Source: Carnegiea gigantea
Lineage: Eukaryota > Streptophyta > Magnoliopsida > Caryophyllales > Cactaceae
NCBI GenBank assembly: GCA_029747015.1
Contig: JAKOGI010000834.1
Coordinates: 195,825 to 259,824, forward strand
DNA: 64,000 nt
Direction: 5' to 3'
The number at the start of each line of letters is the position of its first letter. Position 1 is the stretch's first letter. The position numbers were made by a program, and so were the translations under genes. Below are positions 1 through 13,259 of the stretch, in pieces. A model generated the notes under the pieces. It did not search any database, was not told the DNA's origin, and saw only the letters and a list, made by a program, of their open reading frames with translations.

Positions 1-348
1 AGTGAATCCTAATTTTTTTTCTTTTGAAGGTTAATAAATCCTAGTTAATAGTATTAATGTTAATTAATATGAGTCAACTAACATCCACCAATTACAACTT
101 GCCAATTCATTATGTTATGTCATATCAACTTGCCACATGTCATTCATATATGATTTGTATCCAATTTTTAATATATATATATGATGATACTTCTAGGGTT
201 ATTTTTTATCCGAATATTAGAAGCTCATTAAGTTGACTATATAAGTCATCTAAAGACCTTAAAAAGTATTTATAAAGGGATTTGTGTTCAATAACCCTTA
301 GGAGATATACGTCCTTAATAATTGTCGCATAACATAGATAGTTATTAG
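1..348. other. AT-rich intergenic DNA
   Basis: No reading frame, RNA gene or repeat that I recognise. The last eight bases (341-348, GTTATTAG) are the left target duplication of the adjoining hAT-type MITE. Confidence 0.5.
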
Positions 349-864
349 TAGGGGTGAACAACGAATCGGGTTGAGTCGCACTGGGTTATAGGCCAAATGA
401 ACCCGGCCTGTCTATTACTACGTCAGGAGTGTACTTGGTGAGTTAATTTTCCAACCAATGTCCCTGTAATTTTTCAACTAAATTAAACTAGTTGAAATTC
501 AAAGTTAGAAGATACACAACCAAGCTAATAAACGGGTTGGGTTGGGACGACTCACTTTGGGCTCGTTTAAAAACGGAACAAGCTTGCACAAAAAAACGAT
601 GTATAATAATTTTTGTTATGTACAAAGTGTTGGTAATAAGTTTAACTAATTAAAACACGTAAGCTAGTATGTCAAGTAGGTTGCAAAAAATAATGGGTCA
701 CTAAACGGGCTGTTAATGGGTCAGCTCGACTCGACCCATTAATATGCCTTAATGGGCTGATCCATTATCGGTCCAGTCCATTATTGACTTGGCCCTTTAT
801 TAGCCCTATTTTAAACGGACCGACTGCTTAACCCAATAGGTATCCGATCTATTGCCCACCTCTA
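349..864. mobile_element. hAT-type MITE with 8-bp target duplication (copy 1)
   Basis: The element starts TAGGGGTGAACAACG and ends in the imperfect inverse, ...GCCCACCTCTA. It is flanked by a perfect 8-bp direct repeat GTTATTAG at 341-348 and 865-872. An 8-bp duplication and a TAGRGGTG terminus fit the hAT superfamily. It is about 516 bp with no coding capacity. The reverse complement of its interior (around 590-760) matches the MITE at 62432-62846, so both belong to one family. Confidence 0.75.
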
Positions 865-958
865 GTTATTAGTTACTTTCTATTCTGATTGTAAATTTGT
901 CGAAGAAATTAATACTCGCAGTCTTTTCTGATCATGTCACTGAATTGAAGTAATTAAG

Positions 959-1212
959 GGCCTGTTCTTTTCGTGGGTAAATTGAGGTGGGTACAAGAAT
1001 GAAGTAGGTTGAGATGGGTTGAGGTGGGTTGAAGTAGGTTGAAATAAGTTGAAGCAGGTTGAAGTGGGTTGAATTTTTTTATGTGATAAATTGAACTTGG
1101 TTAAAATAGTAAAAGTGGATTGAAATGGGTTGAAGTGGATTGAATTATATTGAAATAGATTGAAGTAGGTTGAGATTGATATTCTAGAATTGACCCACGA
1201 AAAAAACAGAGC
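959..1212. mobile_element. MITE with GGTTGAAGTG-type internal repeats (copy 1)
   Basis: The left end GGCCTGTTCTTTTCGTGGGT is matched by the inverse of the right end (ACCCACGAAAAAAACAGAGCC, 1192-1212). The interior is a degenerate run of about ten-base units of the form GGTTGAAGTG. No exact target duplication is visible, so the superfamily is uncertain. A diverged relative lies in an intron of the first patatin gene at 4745-5016. Confidence 0.6.
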
Positions 1213-2634
1213 CTAAGTAGCTCAAAATTTAGTTGAACATACAGCCTCGGATCACTGTGTTGTGCGTGATGATTAGATGAATAATTTACAATATTATTTT
1301 AGATGTAGATATAGATGCAATTGAGCATTTTGGTCGGGTCACTACGTCTTATAGATCGCTTAAATTAAGAATGAAAAAGAACGTGCCAAAACAACTTTTT
1401 ATTCCTTTTTCTTTTTGTCTTCCGTATGGCTAGGTAATGAATTAATCAATATGTCAATGCACCTCAAATGTAGCCATTTGCGTTAAATTAATACCATTCA
1501 GTGGAAATCCAGGCTAGCTAGTATTATTGAACATCAAGATTCTCCCATGCCACTCAATCTTTGATGGTGATACTCGAGTGCTGACAAGTTGGACAAATAT
1601 ATATAGTTTTCACTGAAGTTTGAATTATGTTGCTTAATTAATATTCTTCTTAATCATTAATACGAACATTATTTTCTAAAAAGAGTTGGTGAGAGTTACT
1701 ATATGATAGTTTTTTGCGTATTATATTGGGTATGTTTAGAGATATATTTCTTTTATATGTGAAGACTGAAGAGAGGTGAAAATAAGAAAATTTTAAAGAA
1801 TTCAAGAGGGAAAGACATGTATCTCTTGCCCTATGTTAGCCGAGAGCTACATTAGCATTTGGCTTCTTATTCTGTAATGACTAATTTGACAAACCTATCG
1901 ACCTTTGATTCCAACTAACTAGATACTTCAAAAAAAAAAAAAATCAACACAGGTTAGTTTAAGTGACCAATTTGATACTTTTTTTTCTTAGTAAGGTCTA
2001 TGGTTCGAGTCTTGTGAATGAAGAAAATTTGTAATGATAAAATTTTACTCCTTATTGGATCAATAATAACTCGACTTCAGTTAAATGAAGGATAAAAAGA
2101 ACTCCAAAAAAAGGGAGGGAGGGGGAAGTGGAACCTAGGAAAACAAGGGAAGTAACGAACCTAGTCAAAACTTGTGGGCTTGAAATGTCATGGTGCCTTC
2201 TTGGGTGATGGTCAGCTAATCAGACACGTGAACTCACCGTATCCCTAAAAAGAATTAAAGAAATTAAAATTAAAATTAAAATTTAAAATTTAAGGGGAAA
2301 AAAACTTTTGCTGGCCAATTGCGGAATACATGTGAGTAATGTTTTAACAATATCAAATCATCTTATAGGTATATCACAGCTTCCTTGCATAAGAGTTCCA
2401 TAATAGTAATGATTTCACGCGCACTCTGAAAAAAATATATATCCTTGGTTAAATAAGATGTTTTGTAGCATTGACACATAAACAAATAAGAAAATTGAAC
2501 AAGTAAGTGAAAGATAAAATTATGCAAAGTCCAGCACTTTGTGCAACAACTCCAATGAACAACACTATTTAGTGACGAGCGAATGGACATGCCCTATGGT
2601 TAAAGGAATTCAAATGTATGCAGCGTTCAGGAAA
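1213..2634. other. Intergenic region downstream of the first patatin gene
   Basis: AT-rich DNA with short A runs and no convincing gene or element. It contains the 3' flank of the minus-strand patatin gene, whose stop codon is at 2635-2637. Confidence 0.4.
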
Positions 2635-5600
2635 TTAGACGGCTGGTTGACTCAGACGAGATTTCCTTTCATCCGAGAGTTGTTTTGCAAACCTGAACAT
2701 GAATCGATCGAACTTAATTACTATTCAACATTACTCAGCAAGCTTCAATAGTTGGAGCTTGAAAATGGCAAATAAAGCTAGATATCATATCAAGCACAGA
2801 GCACAAACCTCTTGAGGGCATCAGCATTGGTCCCAAGGTTTGGAATTGGTGTGAACACGCCAGTTTCAGGATCCACTCGCGACGCAGGTTTCTTGAGTAA
2901 TCCTTGACCAACTTTCACCAAATTATCCATGTTCTCCGTGGTTGACACGTCTATTGAAGTCATCGTTCCTGTCAAACTATCATCCTGTACACATATATAC
3001 AAAATTACTTCACTATAATTAGTACCCCCCCAAAAAAAAGCAGAAAGAAAGAGAGAAACCCAAGTGCTATTATTTCCGTAATACTGGTCGATGCCTTATG
3101 TATGCATATCTTAAAACTATCAGATGGACCTGGGATTATAGACCCAACTAACAAAAATCTATTAGTAAGTTTTATGTGAAACCATCTCACATAAGACATA
3201 TTATGAGACGAATGTTTTTTGTAGTGATTTTAATAATAATTAAAGTGACTAATATTACATTTAGGGGTGACTATAATAAAAGACATAGCTAGATGGATTT
3301 TGAGTTATCCCTGAATTAAAAGCTCACTCCAAAACACGTTATTAATCATCATAAAACCTCAAAAAAGTGAATTCTAAAAGAGTCTATCTCATAATAACTC
3401 TTATCCGAGACGGTCTCACCCAAGAACTTATGAAAAACCCGCCTATCTACCAAGTTGGGCTTACTTGGATACGAAGGTAGTTATCTTGGCAGGCACAGGC
3501 ATGGAAAACGACACTATTATGGTAATCAACAATGTCAGCCCCAGCTTCATAGAAAAATGATACAATTGGAGAGGATCCTCCTTGAAAAAGCCAAGAAACC
3601 AGCCCCCACTTTGCTGTTGTTTTTGCATTGTATCTATTCTCATTCTTAGCTGACCCTGTCCCTATTGATATCACCAGCAACTTGTCTGGGACTGTCCCAA
3701 ATTCTGGATTTTCCTTCATTATCTGCTTCGTCACTTCACTAACCGCAAGCAACGTCTGCACAAAATCCATCCAAGGAAAAAAAAAAGGGGGGGGGGCAAA
3801 AAACCGAAATCAGAATGAATATATATTTCCTTGTGACGAAATTGTGGGGTCGATGATTCAGATTTGTCACGGGCAGTTTGACAACTATTCCTTTCCCTTG
3901 GGCTCGTCATGACCCACCAGTCAGTTGGCCCTGCTTAACAGTCTAAAAGAATGTATGAGCTCTTAATTCAGATGTATCCTTGGCAGGGAGATCGAAATCG
4001 CTTGATATTCTTCTTAATTGTAACACAGAAAACAAATAATGACTTACTGGATTAGTATCTGCAATTCCGCCATCGATGAGGTTGAATTCCCTTATCTTGC
4101 CGTCTTCGTATGCATTTTGGAAATAGTAGGACGGAAGAACAGTTGGCGCAGCTGATGTGCCTATGCATATGTCTGATAGTTTCGCATCCAAAGATGGGTG
4201 TGTTGGAATCTGCAATTTTGGATGATTCAATTTCAAGCAATCTGTTAGTTTTGAACACCACCAATCTACTATCGCATATAAAAACAACTACTACTACGCT
4301 CAGAAAAAGACCGCTTGCACGGGTCTGAGAGATCCACTACTGTCACAGTATGATAGTTCGACTAGGTAATTAAAAAGCTTATTCAGGCTAAGTTAATGAT
4401 ACATATGTTGGATCATGTGAGGATATATTGCAAGTAAGTCGAAAATTTTACTCCAATTATTGTATCTTAGATGAGGTCAATTCATATTCAAACCAGCATT
4501 TATTGCATCAAGCTTTATTTGGGCATCTAATCATCTAGATCACATATATGATCGATTAGGTGCAGCTCTATTCGATTTAATTCTTGCCAGATGTTACCCT
4601 TTCTTGTGTCCTAGCATTGGGCAAAAGGAAATATATTACATTGGTTGACATAAAACAAAAGAACCAAAAGCTTATAATTTAATCGATACCAAGTGTCTTT
4701 TACATATAGGAGACGTGATGAAAGGATTTTATAGGAGTCTAATAGCATGTCCTTTCCATGAAGAAGTTTTGGCTCCCGCTATTATTTCACTCTTTCTCAC
4801 TCCTTTTCATTTCTTTCCACTCCCTCCCATTCCCTCTTACTCATTATTCTCATATATTGATATCAATAATTTCATCTTTCTCCCACTCCATTTTATTTCT
4901 ACGTACCCACTTCCGCCAGAAAAAAACTGTTCCTTCTCACTCCGTAACATTCCTTCCTGTCCCATTCTATTTCTTCTAATTCCACACCTGTAATTTACCC
5001 ATAAAAAGAGCAGCCCACTTCATTAAAAAAAATATTGAAAAACAAAGAAAAAAAACTCATGTGAATAGACCTTATAGGAAGAAAATATGACAGGCTGGAG
5101 AGTGGTGATGTCAAAAGTTGGAATGACCAGATTGGTAATTGTCTGATGCAATTTTGTCTCCTTTAAGTCTTCCCTTAATATTTTGTGAAGATACTTGCCA
5201 TCATATTTAGGTCCTGTCATTGCTTTGAAAAAGCTTGTTGCTTGAGCCAATGGCCCCCTGCATGTAATTATATTACATAAACTGAAATAAGCAACTCATA
5301 CAAGCCAAAAAAAAAAAAGTTTTCAATCAGATAAATATATCAACAATAAATATTTTTTTACCTTTCTTGAGGAAAAATATTGGGAGAGTGTTGTAAATAG
5401 AAAGGAACGATGTCTTTGGCAGCATAAAGAGGGCGATTATTCTCATTTGGAGCAGCTAACATGGCAGTCATCAAACCTCCTGTGCTACATCCTCCTATCA
5501 CATCAAAATAATCTGCAAGTCTTGCTTCCTCCCCATCCAATTCCTATATCATTATCATATATAGTATTTATAACACGAATTTTCCGAAATTAATTGAAGT

Positions 5601-6058
5601 ATAAATAAAAATTTAGGCCATTTAGAGTGTTTTCTTAATTCAGTTAAATTAGCTTAGAACATATCTGTAACTAGCTAGTTCAAAAATGTTGACTTGTGTA
5701 GTTTTCGCACACATATCATATATGTCCAGATGATCAAAACAGATGTCTATATTTCCAGAGTACTTTTTTTCCCTTCATAGATAAACGTCTCATGCATATA
5801 TGTACATATTTGCATATCTTATACAGAGATAATCATATGTTATTTTAGATTTATGTACGATGATCCGTTTTGAAAAACCTTCTTAAAAAATGTATATACT
5901 AGAAGAAATGTTTGGATACATACCTGAAGTTGCTGTTCAAGATAAGCAAGAATGACAGCAGGAATGATGCCTCGAATCCCACCTCCATCGATGCTAAGAA
6001 TAGTGATAAGCTTCTTCTTCTTGTTGTTGTTAGTCATCAAGGCTGGTGAGTCTGCCAT
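2635..6058 (-). CDS. Patatin-like phospholipase, gene 1 (seven exons)
   Basis: Predicted lipid acyl hydrolase (patatin-type phospholipase A2) that releases fatty acids from membrane lipids. No signal peptide is seen, so it is probably cytosolic. Exons, 5' to 3': 6058-5924, 5543-5362, 5257-5071, 4209-4048, 3755-3465, 2984-2809, 2692-2635. They join to 396 residues with all introns GT..AG. The oxyanion loop DGGGIRG is at residues 24-30, the nucleophile motif GCSTG at 63-67 (Ser65), and the dyad Asp in DGG at 214. The elbow reads GCSTGG where the paralogue has GTSTGG; this still fits GXSXG. The last exon, [14 protein letters not shown]..., is only 58 bp and was placed by homology to gene 2. Introns 3 and 5 each contain a MITE. 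The product could belong to the PLP/pPLA-II group; the exact subgroup is inferred. Confidence 0.88.
3165..3430. mobile_element. MITE with GTGAGACCGTCTC termini (copy 1, intronic)
   Basis: Lies in intron 5 of the first patatin gene. The left end (TAAGTTTTATGTGAAACCAT) is the imperfect inverse of the right end (GGTCTCACCCAAGAACTTA), giving roughly 30-bp terminal inverted repeats. Related copies are at 33489-33751 and near 54686-54910. It has no coding capacity, and I could not define the target duplication. Confidence 0.6.
4745..5016. mobile_element. MITE related to the 959-1212 element (intronic)
   Basis: Lies in intron 3 of the first patatin gene. Its minus-strand start, GGGCTGCTCTTTTTATGGGT, aligns with the start of the element at 959. 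The interior again consists of short purine-rich degenerate units (GAATGGGA/GGAATG on the minus strand). The termini are imperfect inverse repeats. No exact target duplication was found. Confidence 0.5.
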
Positions 6059-8629
6059 TTTTGATTCTTTCTTAAACCCAGAATCGAAGAATTAGAGAAA
6101 GACAGAGAATAGAATTTCGTGCACACCATCAAACAACCAAGTCCTCCTTCAATAGGACCTTCCTATATGTCGTTATATCATATAATCTTAATTTAATTCA
6201 GGTTTTTTTTAAAAAAAAATGATGATGAGATTATTAAAATTCAGGGGTTTTTTTGGGAGGGTGCATTTGGTCACATATTCTTGATTTGACCTGTAAACTA
6301 ATTTCGTTATTTTAAAGCCTAGGTATGAACAAACAACAATTATTGGCAGCAAGCCATATATTTGGAACGGTTTGAACGCGTTATGATTGTTAAACTAACC
6401 TCCGGTTGAAATTTATACAGCCACAGAATGTTTTTATATAGCCTCTATATATTTTTCTATTTTGCAACAAGTTGGGATCACAATGTGCATTGTACATATA
6501 CACCTGTGACAGCTTTCTTTGACAAATATATGAGACAGGTACGTACTTAAGAACTGTTTTAAGATCACCTAAACTAATTACCACTAATTACTCAATCAAA
6601 AAATTACCATCAACCAACAAGTTTTGGGTCTGACTGTGGAGACAGGTACGTACTTAAGAAATGTTCATGACTGGAAGATTCATATTTCACATTGTTGTCG
6701 AGAAACTAATTAAGTAGCAGACAGATTGGCCAACATAGGGATTGGGATTGAATCAGGAATTATTTTCTATCAATCTCCGCCTGTGGAGATAAAGGATGTA
6801 TTGCTTGCAGATGACGGGGGTGCCTATTGGCCCCGACATGATAGATTTTAATAAAATCTTTGTTAGGTATAGCCTCTTTCCACACCAAAAAACCAAAAAA
6901 GAAAAAAAAAACAAGTTGCAGGTCTGATTCCTAAAAATCAAGAAATGCTCCAAATAATTCTTGCCTTGGTTTTCAAAATAATACCCCAAACCAAGAACCG
7001 ATGTCTTGGCCTGTAATTTAGGATTTTTCACTGACTTTTTGTATTTTTAAGAATTTTTTTTTTCGGTTTCTTGGATTTTTAGGTCAAGAGTTTGATTTTG
7101 TCAGTTGGCACTAATTCTGTAGCTCTTTGTCCTTTTAATATACTTTTTATTAAAGAGTATGTAGCTTTTTGCTTCTTTTTAATAATTATATGAGGTATCT
7201 TGTATTTTCAATCGTACACTTTGAATTGGCATATCAACATCCCCTTAAAAGAGAGAATAAAATCTAATATCCTAATTGCCAAAACATTTACTTTTAGATG
7301 TGAGGTATACCCTATAACCAAGACCTTCGATACCCAAATATCATAAATCGGTCTTACCATCCTATCGATTTGACAAATTTAAGTTTCAATTTCTAAATTT
7401 TTAGACGTATATATAAAACTATCCACACCTATTTAAAAGGTCCACCATAACGAAATTTGTTTTGTCTTGAGTATTAAACTATCTCATTTGCAAATTGCAA
7501 TTTATTGTTAGTTTGTTGAAGATATATAACACATGCAGTTCTGCTGATGTCATCGAACAGAAATTATTGGCCCAAAGTTCTAATATACTGCGCAGCCATA
7601 CATGATGATAAGATCAAATAATCCCTCTATCTCTTTTATTTATTTATTTATTTAAAATACAAAGACATATATGATGTATGCAATTTGGCATTTGTTGGTA
7701 TTTGTCGATAATTCAAACAGTGAAAGAAATTTTAGCACGGACTCAAAATCGTGCAAAATGTGTGTCCTTTTTTTTGGGGGGGGGGGGGGGGGGGGGGGGC
7801 TGGTATTTGTTGACTGTGAATATTGAATTTCCCACCAAATAGTTGAATAATGAGACATGATAACCTAAATAAATGTAATTCAAATTGGACTTTTGTGGCT
7901 TTATTAAATTAATTCTTAACCATACTTGTTTTGTTAATTATTGGCCTGCGTACGGAACATGTGAAAAATAGGCCTTGTAATCAAATGCAAGTTTGACAAT
8001 CCCACTCGTAAAGGATAGTACACCTATGGAAAGTTCGAAACCAGTGGCGAAATCTGAATTTTAAAAAAGGGATGTCGAAAATAATAATACATATAATATA
8101 AAATAATATTAGTCATAATACTAAAATTAAATAACTGTTATTTAATATCTAATTTAATTATTCTCGACGAGACCTCATATTTTAAAAACAATGTTTGATA
8201 TTATTATCAGCAATAGCAAATTTTGAAGGATAATTTTTGCATTGGGGGCGCTATTGATGTGTACAATATGTATTTTTTTAAAAAAAAATGTAAGCCAATT
8301 CACTAAATACATAGTTCATTAATCTGGTGATTAAAAAACTAACCATTGCAAGAGACTTAAGTAACTATATTATTTAATCATATATGATTCTAATTTAGTA
8401 AACCATTGTACAATCAAACTTAAAAGTAAAATATTTCTTTCTTTCTTTTGAGAGTAAAATTAATATCTTTCAAGTTTCACTAATATAAAAATAAAACTTT
8501 AGAAAACTATCACATAATGGTGATTTTGGCACGGTTTGATTATCAGTATCAAGACTTGAGATTTTTTTTTTTAATAGAAGAGACTTCAGAAAGTTTGTAA
8601 ACAAAATAAAATTACGTTATAGAAAACGT
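6059..8629. other. Upstream region of patatin gene 1 and intergenic DNA
   Basis: The first 150 bases should hold the promoter and leader of the minus-strand patatin gene. A weak TATA-like CATATAGG lies on the minus strand near 6162-6169. The rest is AT-rich without genes. A long T-then-G homopolymer sits at 7768-7799. Confidence 0.4.
7768..7799. repeat. T8-G24 homopolymer junction
   Basis: Eight T followed by an uninterrupted run of 24 G. The length is liable to sequencing error. Confidence 0.8.
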
Positions 8630-9063
8630 AGTCCCTGTTCGATAAAATTAGCTATTTAAGTAGCAGATAACGATTCAAGTTGCAGATAGCTTTTTAAATA
8701 GCGGATAACGTTTCTAATTTAGTTGTTAGCGGATAGCTATTTAGATGGGCGGTTTAAACTAATGTGATCGCTAAATTTAGCTGTTAGGCTAACTGATTAA
8801 TGTAAATTGATATAAAAGCATATAGATAATTTTCAAAGATAAAATTTTTAAATGATATTTTTTGGATAAAAAATATAAAACGCTACTTTTAAATGTCAAA
8901 CATTAATACTATTAGCTTTTCAAAAACGCTGATTAAAATGCTAAACGCTACCTAAAATACTAGTGAAAACACTAGTTTATCGAACACTAAAAATTAACTA
9001 ATTAGTGTATTGACTTGGTCAAAATACTAAATGCTACCCAAAATACTGTTGCTGAACACGACC
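8630..9063. mobile_element. MITE with GGTC(G/C)TGTTCGGCAA termini (copy 1)
   Basis: Starts AGTCCCTGTTCGATAAAATT and ends TTGCTGAACACGACC, which are imperfect inverses. Short motifs such as TAGCTGTT and AGCGGATAAC recur inside. The same family, in opposite orientation, occurs at 16395-16811. It is non-coding. Confidence 0.6.
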
Positions 9064-10622
9064 GTAATTAATTGGATAAGCTATGAGAAAGTAGTGAAAT
9101 GTTAGAAATTAAGGAATATGTTTATTTAAAAGATGAAGTAAACATATCAAACTCCTAAATTTTGGCAAAAATCACAAACCTATTTAAATAGAACCTTGCG
9201 CCTATTGTATCATTTGGAACCTAAGATTGTGCAAAGTTAGGTTAGGAAAGTTGGGGCATCCAAAATTAAAACTAGTGACCTATTTTTGTCTTTAATGCCT
9301 AAAAAAATGCACTGAAAATATTAAAAACAAGGAAAAAGAGAGGGATTAATTGATCAAGACTAGACAAAACATTCTACAAATATCAAAACATGCAAAACTG
9401 CAGTGAAAATATTTAAAAAAAAAAAACTGGGAAAGATGGCGGCAAACTGTTCAAGGCTGGGCAAAAAAATTCAAAGTGTGTAGAAGGAGGATCGAACACA
9501 CGACCTCAGGGTACCACCTCCCCAGATAAGGTATACGTCGAACCGTTAGGCTGAAGGAAGTCTCATGTAACAGATTGCCTAGTCCTGTATTTATGTGCAA
9601 CTTCTAATTTTTTTTTTCCTAATTTTTGCCACACACTAATTTTTTTTTTTTTTTGGGGGGGAATGGGTGTTGGGTGACTCCACTGACACCACGCTGAATC
9701 CGCATTGGAAACAAACCCTGAAAAATCTACACATTCAAATGTCTATTAATCAGATTATATCCCAAATCAAACGAGTTAAACCAATCATCATATCTTATTC
9801 TCAAGTAATACAAGACTACCAATTCTTACCTACCCAAGGAGTAATTATTGATTGGCTGCATGAAATATTTTCATATATTTCCCTCATAATATATAGATAA
9901 ATGTTATTTTTGAAAATTTAATTAGACGAGCTAGATCAGCCTACAAGAGGTGAATATGATAATGGCAAAAATCAAAGTCGATTACAAACTAAAGTCACTT
10001 TGAAATCTGCAATAGTTAAACGAAACTCAACAAACTGAACTTTGGAAGCAAAGATAACAATCAAAGACTTTAGGTCAGAGCTTTAAATTGAATATAAATG
10101 CGAAAATAAAAGCGGGATAAAATACGTCGATATTTTTATAATGTTGTTCCTTTCGAACAGGGTTAATCATTGCTTAAAACTTTTCTTTCTTTAATATTTG
10201 AACTGCTCCACTTCTTATTCACTTAAGAAGTCACAAGCTTGAGTCCTCCGACTTTATAAAGACTCCCTTGTGTTGTGTATCTTCAAAGTCGGCTACTTGA
10301 TCCTGAGAACACTCTCTCACGATCTACAACTCAATTAAATTCTTCTAATTGATTCACTCACTAAGTAATGCTCACTTATCACTTAGCTACCCAAGTGAGT
10401 TCTCGCCAACTCATTTGTTACAAAATTTCCTTGCAAAAATTTTTTTTCACAAGATGAATATAAGTAATAATCAAATCAATATGCAAGTTCTGATTCATAG
10501 TATTATCTCAATATGCTTCTATTATAAGCTCAATATCTCTCAATTGCTTTGGTGCCTTCATCAGCTTTGCTAAGGTTTGCATTTAGAAGCATAGTTCTAT
10601 AATGGGAATGATTCACTGCAGG
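9064..10622. other. Intergenic DNA left of the LARD element
   Basis: No supported gene. Around 9480-9560 there is a tRNA-like or repeat-derived stretch (GATCGAACACACGACCTC... GAACCGTTAGGCT), as seen at the borders of some plant repeats, but it does not form a tRNA that I can fold. A T-then-G homopolymer lies near 9640-9661. The last five bases, GCAGG, are the target duplication of the next element. Confidence 0.4.
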
Positions 10623-11895
10623 TGATAGGCGATAAATTGTCCTATTATACGTGCCTCTTTCACCCACTTTTAGCTCGTATAATAATTTAATCTTTAGAAT
10701 TTTTACTTGTTTTATTTATATTTTGTACGAAATAACTCCAAATCAAGCAAACGTTGCAATATTGGAGTTATGCTATGTAATTTTTATTTAAGCCCTTTTT
10801 TACTTGTTTTATTTATATTTCGCGATTTTTTATTTAAGCCCTTTTCAGGCGTTTTTGCAAGGGGTCGCGCAGGGGTTATGCTATGTAATTTTTAAGGTAG
10901 TTTAGTTTAGATTTTAGCCAATAAAAATCCCATTGAAGGGATTAGATTAGGATTGTATTCAATTAATTTTGGATTCAAGCACTTGAATTTGAAGTTCCTT
11001 CACATCAATCTACAAGTCTTCTCCTCTCTCTCTTTTTATTTCAATTGTGTTCTTATTTGTTCTTGTTTTGATTATGTTAGTTTAGATTGTATGTAATTTA
11101 TATATTTAGTTTTCATTGTTAATCCTTGTTTTATTTGGTTGCAATATTGGATTAGTTGCTTTCGCTTTCCTCCATTCTCATGCTTGTTATGTTCTTCGTT
11201 AGTTTAGGTTTAAGTTTGGGTTTTTGTGTTTTATTAATGATTAGTTGATAGATTTTGTGGGCTTGGATTGCGATTAGCCTCTTGATGGCTAATTAATCTT
11301 ATTTTAGGCCTAACCATACCCAAATCTATGCTTAGAATTTAGAGTTTTCCCTCACGCCGCCAAGTGTTCGATGAAATGCTCGAGAGAGCTTTCATCCATA
11401 TTTTTGGGCGATTGACTTATGTTGAGAGGTGGGCTCAATTTACTAGTGTGGGAAAGGAAATAGCCGAGTTTGGCATATGAAAATAGTACTCGATCCAAGC
11501 TAGGTTCGAGAGTTGCTAATTTTGTGGTGTAATTGGGCTAACTCCATGAAAATAGGTGGTTAGACGAATTAAACTAACTCATAGCCCTTGAGAGAGGGCT
11601 TGGGTGGTCTTTGATGGTGTAACCGACCATCTCTTGCTCATAGTGTAGTTTGGGTAGGTTAGGACTCATCTCAGTTAGTTGGTTCGTTATTTGGCGACAT
11701 CGTAAACCCAAGTCCCTTTTTGTTTATTTGTTTTGGTAGTTTAGTCTTTCTTCCCTTCACTCTCTGTTTGACCTAGATTGATACGCTTGAGTTAACTTTG
11801 GTCATTGAAAACCCAACTTCCCGTGGAATACGACCCGTACTTGTCAGTTGCTAGCTACAAGAACACCGTGTACTTGCGGTATTTTTAACTCAACA
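10623..11895 (+). repeat. Left (5') LTR of the LARD-like element
   Basis: Begins TGATAGGCGATAAATTG and ends AACTCAACA, matching the copy at 14590-15931. Compared with the right LTR it lacks about 100 bp near 10760 and has a local duplication of a TTTATTTAAGCCC segment there. Confidence 0.88.
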
Positions 11896-11901
11896 AGTTT
11901 T

Positions 11902-11919
11902 TGGCGTCGTTGCCGGGGA
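11902..11919 (+). other. Primer binding site (tRNA-Asp type)
   Basis: TGGCGTCGTTGCCGGGGA lies six bases inside the left LTR. It matches the complement of the plant tRNA-Asp 3' end with one substitution, as in many Tat/Athila-type elements. Confidence 0.75.
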
Positions 11920-12010
11920 GTAGGCGTTTTTCAATATTGGGGTTTACTTGAGCATTCGAGACTAGACTTTTATTTGTGGAAAAAAATCGAAAAACATTTC
12001 TTAAAAAAAA

Positions 12011-13259
12011 ATGACAATTTTCCATTTTCCTCAACATGAGCATGAATTATTTTGGAAATATTACAATAGATTACATGATTTTCTTGCTCATTATGGTTAT
12101 TGCTTGGAGAAGTGGGAAATTTTAAACATAGTCTACGAGGGCGTGACTTGTGAGACCCGTGCTCTTTTGGAGCATTGGGATTTTTGTGCTCGAAATGTTG
12201 ACGAAGCTTGGGAATTGCTTGAATGGTTGGCTAGGGATACTTATGAATTTGAGACTAGTCATTTTAATCCTTCTACCCCACCCCCTGTATCCTTAATTGT
12301 ACGCCTCCTGCGTGTGAGAGCTGCCATTGTTTTAACCATGACAGTAATTCTTGTCCCTATCATATTTCTGCTGATGATTTTGCTAGGATTGCTAGTATGA
12401 TAGAGACAATGAATGAGCAACAAGTTAAGCTTATTAATTGTATATGGGAGTATGACCTATCACATGAAACTGACCTTAGGGTTAATTTCTTTGAACTTGA
12501 TATTAATTTATGTGATGATGGTGCGTCTTCTTTTACTCTAGAGTTTGGACTAGAGGAAGTACTTGACCCTCCCTTGACTACTTTACCCCTTGTTACTCCA
12601 TCCCCACCTAGCATCCTTAGGGATTACACTCCACTTTGCACGACCTATCCTGATCACCTTTCCCTTTAGCTCAGTCGATGGAGTTTGAGGTAAGTGAGAT
12701 ATTTTGTATTGATGCGAGTGTTAATGAGGATAATATATATTGTGCGTTAGATGATACTTTCATTGAGGTGCATAATCTCGATGAGACTCCCGTAAGGAGG
12801 TCATGTATGGATGTTGTGGTTGCAGTATCACCTAGTCCTGATCTTGTTGACCATGTATCCCCCGATCCCTTCGACATTTCCCATGTTTCTTCATGTTCAC
12901 TACTCTCCCCTTCCTCTGAGTATTGTGATCTCTCACCGATTGATTCTCTTACGGTGCTCAAGGGAAATGTGATTGACTGTTCTGAATCTCTAGGTACTTT
13001 TAGAAGGTATGCTTCCTCCCTTGATCCTTATAGTCTGTACCTAGAGGATGTGCCTGGAAAAATCATGTTCACTATTTCATTCGATCATTCTACTGATTTT
13101 TCTAAGGCATTTGATAAATTTAGGAGAGCACTTACTATCACTCCTATATTCATGTTTGGGTGCTCTTACTTACATTCATCTGAGTTGCATGCTCAGGTGT
13201 TTGATAAGCTCCTGCGGGCTTTGACAGCATCTAAATTGGTGGCTTGGATCTTGAGATAA
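12011..13259 (+). pseudogene. Degenerate gag of the LARD-like element
   Basis: Three consecutive plus-strand reading segments (12011-12400, 12397-12669, 12678-13259) are in three different frames, so the gene is frameshifted. The first has the gag-like pattern of non-autonomous Ty3/gypsy derivatives (LFWKYYNRLHDFLAHYG, then YEGVTCETRALLE and WELLEWLARDTYEFE). A Cys/His-rich stretch of the type C-X2-C...H...C (CESCHCFNHDSNSCPY) can be read in the second frame at about 12316-12363. The C-terminal segment is acidic and not recognised. No other enzyme domain follows. Confidence 0.6.

Noticed and set aside
2539..2751. Plus-strand open frame over patatin gene 1 exon 7
   Set aside because: It is the opposite strand of a supported exon and shows no family features.
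9480..9560. tRNA-like stretch (GATCGAAC ... GAACCGTTAGGCT)
   Set aside because: I could not fold a cloverleaf with an acceptor stem and anticodon. It looks like repeat-derived sequence.
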